From contig CANJKZ010000264.1 of NCBI GenBank assembly GCA_947471745.1, positions 379,501 to 443,500 of the forward strand: a stretch of 64,000 bases of DNA. Direction: 5' to 3'. Positions 20,757 through 30,600 of the stretch are shown here, one piece after another. The notes under the pieces are model-generated. The model was given only the letters and a program-made list of their open reading frames with translations, ran no database searches and was not told the DNA's origin. Source of the DNA: Closterium sp. Naga37s-1 (lineage: Eukaryota > Streptophyta > Zygnematophyceae > Desmidiales > Closteriaceae). How positions within the stretch are numbered: position 1 is the first letter of the stretch; every line of letters starts with the position of its first letter. A program made the translations under genes and the position numbers.

Positions 20757-21632
20757 GGCGGCCTGCGCGGACGAGTCACTTCAAGGCGGCGCTAGCTGTG
20801 CGGAACGCGCCTCTCCCATTCAGAGCCAAAGTCTTCCCCTCGGGCAATGCCGCAGCGGTGCGCAGAGGGTGCGCGGAGGGGCTGCGCAGAGGGTGCGTGG
20901 AGGGGCTGCGCAGAGGAGCTCCACGGAACGTGCTTTTACCAGTCGGAGCCAAGTCTTCACCCAAGCGACCCACTCCACGAATGGGCCGGGCAGTGCTGTA
21001 GCGGTGCGCGGGAGGTGGGTGGGTGCGCAGAGGGACTGACTCAGTCGGACTGCTTCGGAGACTGGCGGGAGATGCGCGCGCGCTGATCACTCACTCGGCG
21101 CAAAAGAGAAAAAGAACAGCCGTCTGTATCAGTCGGCGGGTTGAGGCACGTTAGAGTTCTCCTCGTCATTTAGGTTCAAACACTAGACAGACGATTTGAG
21201 ACGATAGCCCATTCTGCTCAAACCGTCGAGTGCCCGCCCAAATTTGTACACATGCTGCCTAACTGTGCAGCTGGCGACGACGAGGTTCACACGTTGCATT
21301 GCATGTTCCACGAATTCCGTGCCAAATGCGCATTTGGAATTGGAGTTGCACCTCCTCGTCATTCCCAAATGCGCATTCATCCTGACGCGAGGCGAGCTGT
21401 CGTCAGCAGCGCATTTCATTTCGCCGCGAGGAAGTGTCAACAGTGTTGACTCAACCAGTCAGCAGAACCGCCAGCCCAACACTTGCCTTTCCGAGGCGCC
21501 TCAAAAGGCGTGGTTATCCAGTCCTTAGTTGGTTGCTCCTAGGACAATCACATCAAGAGGAACACACCGCCTTTCAAGAACGACGGCCGGTTAGACGTCC
21601 CAAACGCCAGTCTTAAAAGAACATCCCAAGCC
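20757..21632. other. Divergent intergenic region between BORCS8-like and DCD2-like genes
   Basis: No gene is supported. At 20,850-20,930 a short GC repeat (gtgcgcagagggtgcgcggaggggctgcg) is tandemly reiterated. A palindrome of the TTGAG/CTCAA family (GAGGCGCCTC, 21,493-21,502) lies 130 bp before the DCD2 start. Promoters for both genes should lie here, but no TATA box is clear. Confidence 0.6.
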
Positions 21633-24600
21633 ATGCTGCCGCCTCGTGTCACTTGGTTCTCGCCCTCCCCTCCCGCCCTTTCCGCCCCATCCTTCTCGCT
21701 TGCCCACAGCCTTCGCGTTTCACCCCTCCACCCCCACTCGCTCTCCTCCGCCCCACCTCTCGTCCCACCCCGGACCTTCCCTCTTGCCAAAGGGCTTCAC
21801 CCCTCCATACTCTCTCCCCCTTGGCCCTCCTCCCCTCCTGTCGTCTCAGCCTCAAAGCATCACCGCCTGCCCACCTCCAGCCCCAACAGGGTCTGGGGCT
21901 GCTCCTTCTCTCCCTCTCCCTCTTCGTCGTCGTCCTCCTCCTCCTCCTCCTCCTCCTCCTCCTCCTCCTCCTCCTCCTCCTCCTGCTCCTCCTCCTCCTC
22001 CTCCTCCTCCTCCTCCTCCTCCTCCTCCTCCTCCTCCTCCTCCTCCTCCTCCTCCTCCTCCTCCCCCTCATCAACAACCCCACAGCCCTCAACCCAAGCC
22101 CCTGAAATCTCCACCCGTAAACCCCTGACCCTTGATTGGCTGACACATCTCCTCCTCTCCCGCGATTGGCTGCTATCCACCGCCAAAGCCGCTCCCCACA
22201 GCACCCAAGTGCATCTGCGGCGAACCCTTCACAATGCCAATGCCTGGCCCAAGATCCATAGAATGCCTTGGGGAAGCGAGGAGCACTTGGGACAAGCACA
22301 TGAGTTTTCTATAAATGGATCACCAGCACATGGGCTTTCTATTAATAGTATACCTGCAGGATCGGCGGCTGCTGTTGGTTCTGGTGCTAGTGCTGGTAAC
22401 AGCGCTCCCCCCTCTCCCTTCATATGTACCGTTGATGTGATCCGGGACGATCTCATCCATCCGTTGGCGGGCGGCAACAAGCTGCGCAAGCTGGACGGGC
22501 TGCTGCCGCCCGTTATCCGATCCGGGGCGACTGATGTGGTAAGTCGGCGGGGTTACCCCCGGAGACGATCCGTGCAATAAGAGTGGAAACTTCAGTGCAC
22601 CAACTCGGTTTACCAGTCTCTTCCACTTCCTTTCCATTACCCTCCTCTGATGTTCCATTCACCCCCCCTCTCCCCCTCCCATCTCCCATCTCCTCCCCGT
22701 ATCGCCTCCATTACCCCCCCAGGTCACATGTGGGGGCAGTCAGAGCGCTCACACTGCTGCTGTGGGTGAGCCATGCTCTGCTGCTTCTAGCGCTGTACAT
22801 TGCTGCTTGAGTGTGAAGCAACTCGGAACAATCTGGTGCTAGTTACTCGGAACAAACCGTGTTACGATCTGGTGCTAGTTACTCGGAACAATCCGTGTTA
22901 CGATGTGGTGCATTTTGATGTTCGTCAGTACATATGGCTATACGGCCGGACCCATTCTCCTCGTCCCCTTCTCCCCTTGCTCCCCTTGACTCCAGCCGTG
23001 GCATGTGCAGAGAGGGGCCTTAAAGCCCACCTCGTGCTCAGGGGAGAGCTGCCCAAAGTACCTACTGGGAACGCCCTTGTCTCGCACATGTTCGGCTGCC
23101 CGGGATACGTTTCCCGGGCAGAATACGCGGACCGGGAGAAGGCGCTTCTTTCTCGGGCAGCTGCGGTGGCTGGGGAAGGGGGGACGGTCCAATGGGGTGC
23201 TGGCCCTGCCACCACATCATCCATGAAGTCTGGTGTGTCAGCAGCTGGAGCAGCCACGTCAGCAGCTGAAGATGCCACGTCAGGATTGAGAGACACGTCA
23301 GCAGGGGTGTATAAGTCAGTGGAGGGGCATCCACGTGTGGCAATCATTCCTGAGGGCGGATCAGATGGACTGGCCCTACTGGGTGAGTCAACCCTGGCCA
23401 TGCATTCCTAGTCAGTAGTGTTTTCCCAGCTCCTTGTCTACCTCGCTCCACTGCCCATCCCCTTCTGTCTTCCCACCTCCCTGCAACCCCTCAGTCCCCT
23501 CTGCTCTAGTCCTCCCCCATTTTCTCCAGGTCTGCTGCGTCTGGTGCGCCTGCTGGCAGAGCAAGACGAGCAGCGCGAGCATGAGCAGCTACATGGGCAG
23601 CACGGGCAGCATGAGCAGCTACATGGGCAGCACGGGCAGCATGAGCAGCTACATGGGCAGCACGGGCAGCGGGGGCAAGGCAAGCAGCATGGGAAGCAGA
23701 GGCGAGTGGTGGTGGTAGACAGTGGCACAGGCACCACTGCTGTCGGCTGTGCGCTTGCCGTGCATCTGCTGGGGTGAGGCGCACTTGTTACAGTGAGCTG
23801 GTCTTGTGTGTGTGAGAGAAAGAGAGGAACGAGGAGAGAGGGCGCCAGTGGTGGCGGACAGTGGCACGGGCACCACTGCTGTCGGCTGTGCGCTTGCCGT
23901 GCATCTGCTGGGGTGAGCATTCCGCTCTGATTGAGTGAGTGAGCATTCCGCTCTGATTGAGTGAGTGAGCATTCCGCTCTGATTGAGTGAGTGAGCATTC
24001 CGCTCTGATTGAGTGAGTGAGCATTCCGCTCTGATTGAGTGAGTGAGCATTCCGCTCTGATTGAGTGAGTGAGCATTCCGCTCTGATTGAGTGAGTGAGC
24101 ATTCCGCTCTGATTGAGTGAGTGAGCATTCCGCTCTGATTGAGTGAGTGAGCATTCCGCTCTGATTGAGTGAGTGAGCATTCCGCTCTGATTGAGTGAGT
24201 GAGCATTCCGCTCTGATTGAGTGAGTGAGCATTCCGCTCTGATTGAGTGAGTGAGCATTCCGCTCTGATTGAGTGAGTGAGCATTCCGCTCTGATTGAGT
24301 GAGTGAGCATTCCGCTCTGATTGAGTGAGTGAGCATTCCGCTCTGATTGAGTGAGTGAGCATTCCGCTCTGATTGAGTGAGTGAGCATTCCGCTCTGATT
24401 GAGTGAGTGAGCATTCCGCTCTGATTGAGTGAGTGAGCATTCCGCTCTGATTGAGTGAGTGAGCATTCCGCTCTGATTGAGTGAGTGAGCATTCCGCTCT
24501 GATTGAGTGAGTGAGCATTCCGCTCTGATTGAGTGAGTGAGCATTCCGCTCTGATTGAGTGAGTGAGCATTCCGCTCTGATTGAGTGAGTGAGCATTCCG

Positions 24601-27008
24601 CTCTGATTGAGTGAGTGAGCATTCCGCTCTGATTGAGTGAGTGAGCATTCCGCTCTGATTGAGTGAGTGAGCATTCCGCTCTGATTGAGTGAGTGAGCAT
24701 TCCGCTCTGATTGAGTGAGTGAGCATTCCGCTCTGATTGAGTGAGTGAGCATTCCGCTCTGATTGAGTGAGTGAGCATTCCGCTCTGATTGAGTGAGTGA
24801 GCATTCCGCTCTGATTGAGTGAGTGAGCATTCCGCTCTGATTGAGTGAGTGTGAGCATCTGTTAGCATTTCTGCTTTACCTTCTCCTGGGCAGAGCAGCA
24901 GAGGAAGCTTCTCCTTGGCTCCTCTCCCCGGCTGTATCTTGCAATTCAACCCATCATCCCACAACCAGCCTACCATGGCTCGCGCAGGGGCCCATGCTTG
25001 CAGGCACCACTGCCTCCTCTGCCTTACGCCCCCCCACACCCTACCCTGCCTCCTCTGCCTCCTCTGCCGTGCCTTTCCTCCTTACCCTTCTCAACCCATC
25101 ATCCCACAACCAGCCTACCATGGCTCGCGCAGGGGGTCATGCGTGCAGGCACCACTGCCTCCAAGCTCTGCTTTACATTCTCCATGCCCTCGCCTTGTCC
25201 CAAAGAAGAACAGGTTCGACCTGGATCCAACAGGTCCCCTCTCCTCCTTCGCCCTGCCTCCTCACCCCATCATATCCCACCAAGCAGTCTGCCCTGGCTT
25301 GTTGTGGGGGTCATACTTGAGCTGACTTTTGAGTCGACTCAAATGTCAGCACTGCCTCCTCACCCCATCATATCCCACCAACCAGCCTGCCCTGGCTTGT
25401 TGTGGGGGTCATGCTCGCAGGCACCACCAACTACTACACTGCTCAGCAGGAGAAGCTGCTCAGAAGCTTTGCGGACCAGCTCCCCTCGCTGCTCTCTCAG
25501 CCAGAAGCGCCGGTCCCTGTGACCGACCGAGGCCAGGAGGAGGAGTTTGATAGAACCACAACAGAGGCGGCAGGGGCGGCAGAGGAGGTAGAGGCAGCAG
25601 AGGAAAAAACTGCGGCGGAGGTAGAGCGAGCACAGCAGCAGCTTTCAGTGTGTGGCCATGCCCTTCCCCTCGTCTGGGTGCCTCGGGAGACGCCCCGTCG
25701 GTACGTCCTATGCACTCCTCGCACCTCCAAATTCATTAGTTACTTTCTAGTGTTAGCCATCCCTCTTTGCTTTGCTGCATGCATGCAACGTGCATTAAGG
25801 AATCCCAATGTCTGCCTCCACTCCCACACTTGCTCAACCCTCAAGTCCTCCTCGCCCTCCCTCCTCCCCCACCTCCTCTCATCCTGAGAAAATCCGGCGA
25901 GATCCTTCCCGGGGAGATCCCTCGGTGGTGTGAGTTCATGCAGTCAACGGGCATCCCTATCGACCCCATCCTCACACTCTCTGCCTTGTTCTGGCACGCT
26001 TGGTACGTGGCTTCTCCCCCACTCCCACTCCCGTGCAGCTTCGGCAAGGTCCGTCCTTATTGGAGAAATTCCATCCACACACTCACTCTCATAAACCCTG
26101 CTCTCTCCACCATGCTCCCTCACTTTCTCCCCCTCCCCAAACCTCGCCTGTCCCCAGCAGCTTTGACAAGGTCCTTCCTGGCAAGATCCCTGTGTGCTGC
26201 GACTTCATGCGGGCAACAGACAACCCCATCCACATCCTCGCTAGCACAAGCCTGTGCCCACCACCACGGCCACTCACTTTCTTCTTCCTTCCTTCCTTCC
26301 ACATCCTCGTCCCCGTTTCTTCCCTGGCGGATTCGACAAGGTCCTTCTAAGGGAGATCTCTCTATGTTGTGAGTTCATGCGGGCAACAGGGATCCCCATC
26401 CACCCCATCTACACACTAGCTGCCTTGTGACGTTGCCGTAAAACTCGACTTCTCCCCCACTCCCCTACAGATTTGGCAAGGTCCTTCCGGGTGAGATCAC
26501 TCGGTGCTGCGAGTTCATGAGAGCAACGGGTGTCCCTATTGACCCTATCTACACACTAGCTGCCTGGGAGGTCGCACACGCTCTGCCACATGCCCTTGCA
26601 CTCACTCAGGCTCTAGGCCAAGCCAATGGAGGAGAGACACGTGGGCAAGGGCTGGCCAATGGAGGGGACGCTGGAAAGCCTTCTGAATGTTCTCAGGGAC
26701 AGCCTGGGGAGGAGCAGAAGCAGCACTCGAACAATGAGGGTCGTTCGGATCAGTATGCTGAAAAGCTTGCCGGGGCTATGCTTCCGAAACTGGGGGATTG
26801 GCTTTGCAGTGGGCACGTGGCAGGAAGCAGCGAGGATGGGGAGAGGAGCAGCATCACCAGCAACGCTGCTGCTGATGGCCATGCCCGTTCTCGTGATACT
26901 GCTGCTGACGATGCAACAATCAGCATCACAGTGCTGCACACAGGAGGGACTCTGGATATGTTCGGCCTGGCACAACGCTTCCCTGAGGAATTCGCTCCCA
27001 AGGATTGA
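21633..27008 (+). CDS. DCD2-like: D-cysteine desulfhydrase 2-like PLP enzyme
   Basis: Six exons: 21,633-22,538, 22,723-22,765, 22,996-23,382, 23,530-23,773, 25,386-25,700 and 26,471-27,008; phases close to give 508 residues. From residue ~264 the protein follows plant D-cysteine desulfhydrase 2: RDDLIHPLAGGNKLRKLD (the PLP lysine is expected in GNK), DVVTCGGSQSAHTAAVAVACAERG, VVDSGTGTTAVG, DPIYTLAAWE and TVLHTGGTLDMFGLAQRF. The family degrades D-cysteine to pyruvate, ammonia and hydrogen sulphide. The first 260 residues are a Ser/Pro-rich presequence with a 40-residue serine run, fitting organelle targeting. Oddities: a 30-bp coding repeat (EQLHGQHGQH three times) in exon 4, an acidic insert in exon 5 and introns full of ghost exons. 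Confidence 0.88.
21930..22064 (+). repeat. (TCC)n trinucleotide tract coding for polyserine
   Basis: An almost pure TCC run of about 135 bp with one TGC interruption encodes serines in the DCD2-like presequence. The antisense frames through it are artefacts. Confidence 0.9.
23836..23914 (+). repeat. Ghost of DCD2 exon 4 (3' part plus donor)
   Basis: The sequence from agtggtggcggacagtgg to catctgctggggtgag repeats the end of exon 4 (23,700-23,778) with few changes, including its splice donor. It lies downstream in intron 4 and leads directly into the 26-bp array. Confidence 0.9.
23914..24852. repeat. 26-bp minisatellite, about 36 near-identical units
   Basis: The unit gagcattccgctctgattg plus agtgagt is repeated head to tail with essentially no variation, inside intron 4 of the DCD2-like gene. 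It starts at the donor of the ghost exon (GGGTGAG|CATTCC). As 26 is not a multiple of three and the unit has no stop on the minus strand, three units give 26 codons and all minus frames stay open for ~940 bp; the long minus-strand frame here is an artefact. The homogeneity implies recent expansion. Confidence 0.95.
24945..25320 (+). repeat. Three ghosts of DCD2 exon 5 (acceptor plus 5' part)
   Basis: Copies at about 24,945-25,012, 25,088-25,165 and 25,258-25,318 share catcccaca/atcccacca, a cag acceptor and then cctaccatggctcgcgcag or cctgccctggcttgttg, followed by gggtcatg and gcaggcacc, with the true exon start at 25,386. The copy at 25,258 is closest. The series lies upstream of the real exon and grows more decayed with distance. 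Confidence 0.88.
25321..25350. repeat. 30-bp palindrome of the TTGAG/CTCAA family
   Basis: Arms GCTGACTTTTGAG and CTCAAATGTCAGC flank a TCGA centre; one mismatch pair in 30 bases. It lies in DCD2 intron 4 between exon ghosts. Confidence 0.9.
25880..26430 (+). repeat. Four ghosts of DCD2 exon 6 (5' part)
   Basis: Copies near 25,884-25,990, 26,036-26,070, 26,157-26,255 and 26,330-26,430 repeat the start of exon 6 (26,471 on: ggcaaggtccttccggg, tgcgagttcatgagagcaac, acacactagctgcc) with substitutions, small deletions and stops. All lie in intron 5, upstream of the true exon. Confidence 0.9.
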
Positions 27009-27382
27009 CAGACACGAGGCTGAGCCATCATGAGGCGCTGAGTCCCGGCCTGTGCCATCCTGATTCCTACTGCTTGTAATGTGCTGTACGAGTTGCAATC
27101 GGCCTCGTGCCGACAAACAATGTGAAAAAGTGCTCAACAACATGCCGCAGATAGCTCCCGTGGAGTTCAGATGAGGTGTTACCTTGAAGTAAGCCTCTGT
27201 AGCCTTTTTTTCACCATGTGCAGTTTGCCTCACTAGGCGTTTGCCTGCAGATCAACACACACCCCAGGTTGCATGTTCCGCAGCGGGCATCGTTATCGAC
27301 AGCATGGGGAAATCTATCATACGTTCGATGTATTTTATTGCAGCAGAGCCGAAACCAAACCGAACCTCACAGCCCATTGTCA
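27009..27382. other. Short spacer between convergent DCD2-like and O-FucT-like genes
   Basis: No gene is seen. This should hold both 3' untranslated regions. Confidence 0.6.
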
Positions 27383-27535
27383 TCTAGATCTAGGAACACC
27401 CCTCAGCCAGCATCAACAGTGGGGTATCAACAGGCAAGAAGAAATCATCTTTCAGGGCAGCATCCCTACACGTGGCCGTGCTGAATGCAAAGCGCAGCGC
27501 ATGGTCTGCAGGGAGAACACCGACCCAAACGAGCC
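27383..27535 (-). repeat. Ghost of the O-FucT terminal exon 3' end
   Basis: The segment gatctaggaacacccctcag to gcatggtctgcagggagaac repeats 27,630-27,755 of the last exon with several changes and lies beyond its stop codon. Confidence 0.85.
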
Positions 27536-27601
27536 TTCTTCTCCCCTGCAGCCCAACCGGCCCACCCCTCCCCCTCGCCTCCCCCCCTCCCCTCCCCACT
27601 C

Positions 27602-30600
27602 TTATAAGCCGTTGTCCTGGAGATCTAGGAGCACCCGCCAGCCAACATCAGCGGAGGTATCAACAGGCAAGAGGAAATCATCCCCCAGGGCGGTGTCTTT
27701 GCATGAAGCTGTGCTGAAGGCATAGCGCAGGCGCATGGTCTGAAGGGAGAAGAGAGACCCGAAGGAGCCATGGAACATGTCGGCCTGAGCGCTGATCGCC
27801 ATGGTTACCAGGTCTAGCACCTGCTGGAAGGTTCCTGGAAAGCGCTTGAGGATGCGCTGGTGGAAGGAGCGCAGGAAGATGAAGCGGACCGGATCGCCGT
27901 TGATCTCCCACAGCTTGTACCATGCTTCCCGGACCTGCCAATAAGGAGGATAGGGGCAAGGGGGCCATGTGGCAATCGAGGTGAGACGATACGTGGGAGG
28001 ATGAAGTGGACCGGATCGCCGTTGATCTCCAACAGCTTGTACCATGGTTCCCGGACCTGGGGATAAGGGGGATAGGGGGTGATGCAGGGAACGGGATGGC
28101 AAAATGCATGGGACGAAAAAGCGGACAGGCTAAGCAGAGCCTGGGAGGATGAAGCGGACCGGGTCGCCGTTGATCTCCCACAGCTTGTACCATGCCTCTC
28201 GGACCTGCCAATAACGGGGATGATGCAGCAAAGTGGATGAAAAAATGAAGAGGAGTCAACGAATGGAACGAGCTGGCTGTTTCGGTTCCCCAATGCTTGC
28301 ACCACACTTTCTCCACAGCTTGTACGGCACTTGCCACACCGGAAACACCAACCCACCTCATACAGTCACCACGCCCTTAGAAGTGAAGTCACCACGCCCT
28401 TAGAAGTGAAGTCACCACGCCCTTAGAAATGAAGTCACCACGCCCTTAGAAATGAAGTCACCACGCCCTTAGAAATGAAGTCACCACGCCCTTAGAAATG
28501 AAGTCACCACGCCCTTAGAAATGAAGTCACCACGCCCTTAGAAATGAAGTCACCACGCCCTTAGAAATGAAGTCACCACGCCCTTAGAAATGAAGTCACC
28601 ACGCCCTTAGAAATGAAGTCACCACGCGCGCGCGCACTCAAAGGCGCGCGCAAGGACCAAGGCGCGCTCGCGTGGACCAAGGCGCGCGCGCGTGGACTAA
28701 GGTGCGCGCGCGGACCAAGGCGCGTGCGCGGACCAAGGCGTGCGCACGTGGACCAAGGGGGGCGCGCGGACCAAGTCGCGCGCGCGCGCGTGGACTAAGG
28801 CGCGCGCGCGTGGACCAAGGCGCGCGCGTGGAACAAGGCGCGCGCGTGGACCAAGGCGCGCGCGTGGACCAGCGCGCGCGCGGACTAGGGCGCGCGCGCG
28901 GACCAAGGTGCACGCACGCGGACCAAGGCGCACGCACGCGGACCAAGGCGCGCGCGCGCGGCGCGGGCGCGGACCAGGGCGTGCGCGCGGACCAGAGCGC
29001 GCGCGCGCGGACTAAGGCGCGCGCACGGACCAAGGCGTGCGCGCGCGGACTAAGGCGCGCGCACGGACCACGTGCGCGCGCGGACTAAAGCGGGCGCGCG
29101 CGGACCAAGGCGCGCGCGTGTGGACCAAGGCGCGCGCGTGTGGACCAAGGCGCGCGCGTGTGGACCAAGGCGCGCGCGTGTGGATCAAGGCGCGCGCGTG
29201 TGGACCAAGGCGCGCGCGTGCGTGGACTAAGGGGCGCGCACGTGTGGGTCAAGTCGCGCGCGTGGACCAAGGCGCGCGCGTGGACCAAGGCGCGCGCGTG
29301 GAACAAGGCGCGCGCGTGGAACAAGGCGCGCGCGTGGACCAAGGCGCGCGCGTGGACCAAGGCGCGCGCGTGGACCAAGGCGCGCGCGTGGACCAGCGCG
29401 CGCGCAGACTAGGGCGCGCGCGCGGACCAAGGCGCACGCACGCGGACCAAGGCGCGCGCGCGCGGCGCGGGCGCGGACCAGGGCGTGCGCGCGGACCAGG
29501 GCGCGCGCGCGCGGACCAAGGCGCGCGCGTGTGGACCAAGGCGCGCGCGTGTGGACCAAGGCGCGCGCGTGCGTGGACTAAGGGGCGCGCACGTGTGGGT
29601 CAAGTCGCGCGCGTGGACCAAGGCGCGCGCGTGGACCAAGGCGCGCACGTGGACCAAGTCGCGCGCTTGGACCATGTCGCGTGTTTGGAAACAACCCACC
29701 TCTTGATCAGATGTGTCCGTGACAAGAAAGAGGCATGGAATGCCAGATGCTGATAGCGCACCAAGCAGCAACCCAGCTTATACAGTCATGCACCATCCAG
29801 CACCAAGCAACCATCCCACCTCTTGATCCGATTCGTCGGTGACAAGCAAGAGCCGTCGAATGCCCGAGGCTGACAGTTTGCGCCACAAGCAACCTGCCAC
29901 CTCATGCAGTCACATGCCTTTTAGGACCAACCAACCCACCTCATACAGTCACACACCATCACGCACCAAGTGACCCACCTCTTGATCAGATGCGTCGGTG
30001 ACAAGAAACAGCCTTCGAATGCCCGAGGCCGATAGCTTGCGCCACAAGCAACCTGCCACCTCAGCAACCGACAGCTGGCAGGCACGGTTACCAACGCCTT
30101 TGATGTAACCCCCATTACCATCACCACCACCATCACCACTGCTGCTGCTGCTGCTGCTGCTATTGGTATTCGTACTATCCTCTATGCTTCTCAACCCTCT
30201 TCTTTTCCCTTTCTTCACAAACCCAATGTTAGACTTCGATTCCTTATCTGCTGCAGCTGCTCTTGCTGCTGCTGCATCTGCATCCCCCCCCAAGTCACAC
30301 CAAAGCTGACCCTCCAACCCTGCCCTCTTCTCATAATTCACCGCAAGAAACGGAATTTTCGCCCCGTCGCTGCCCGAGAAAAAGGTTTTCTGAATCTCCT
30401 TCGCGAGCCGCAGCACCTTCCGGTTGGGCAGGATCGTGTATGGGTTCGGGCAGCCCGGCGAACGAACAAACGGCGCGTCGCCCGGAAAGTTGACCAGATT
30501 CGGAGCATCTGGGACCTCCCAGAACGCGTAGAGCAAATCCCCCACAAAGAGCACCCGTGCCGAGCGAACCTCCGGCGCCGTGTAGACCGAGAGGAACGAC

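Noticed and set aside
21649..22299. Arg-rich or Glu-rich minus-strand frames
   Set aside because: Antisense reading of the TCC repeat in the DCD2-like presequence.
23914..24852. CRISPR-like array
   Set aside because: Units are contiguous with no spacers, and the context is a eukaryotic intron.
23438..25039. A 500-residue minus-strand open frame with perfect 26-residue repeats
   Set aside because: It is the 26-bp satellite read through: 26 is coprime to 3 and the unit has no minus-strand stop, so all frames stay open. It lies in an intron of a well-supported plus-strand gene.
28622..29753. Arg/Ala-rich long frames on both strands
   Set aside because: Products of the CG satellite; every frame is equally open and the region is intronic.
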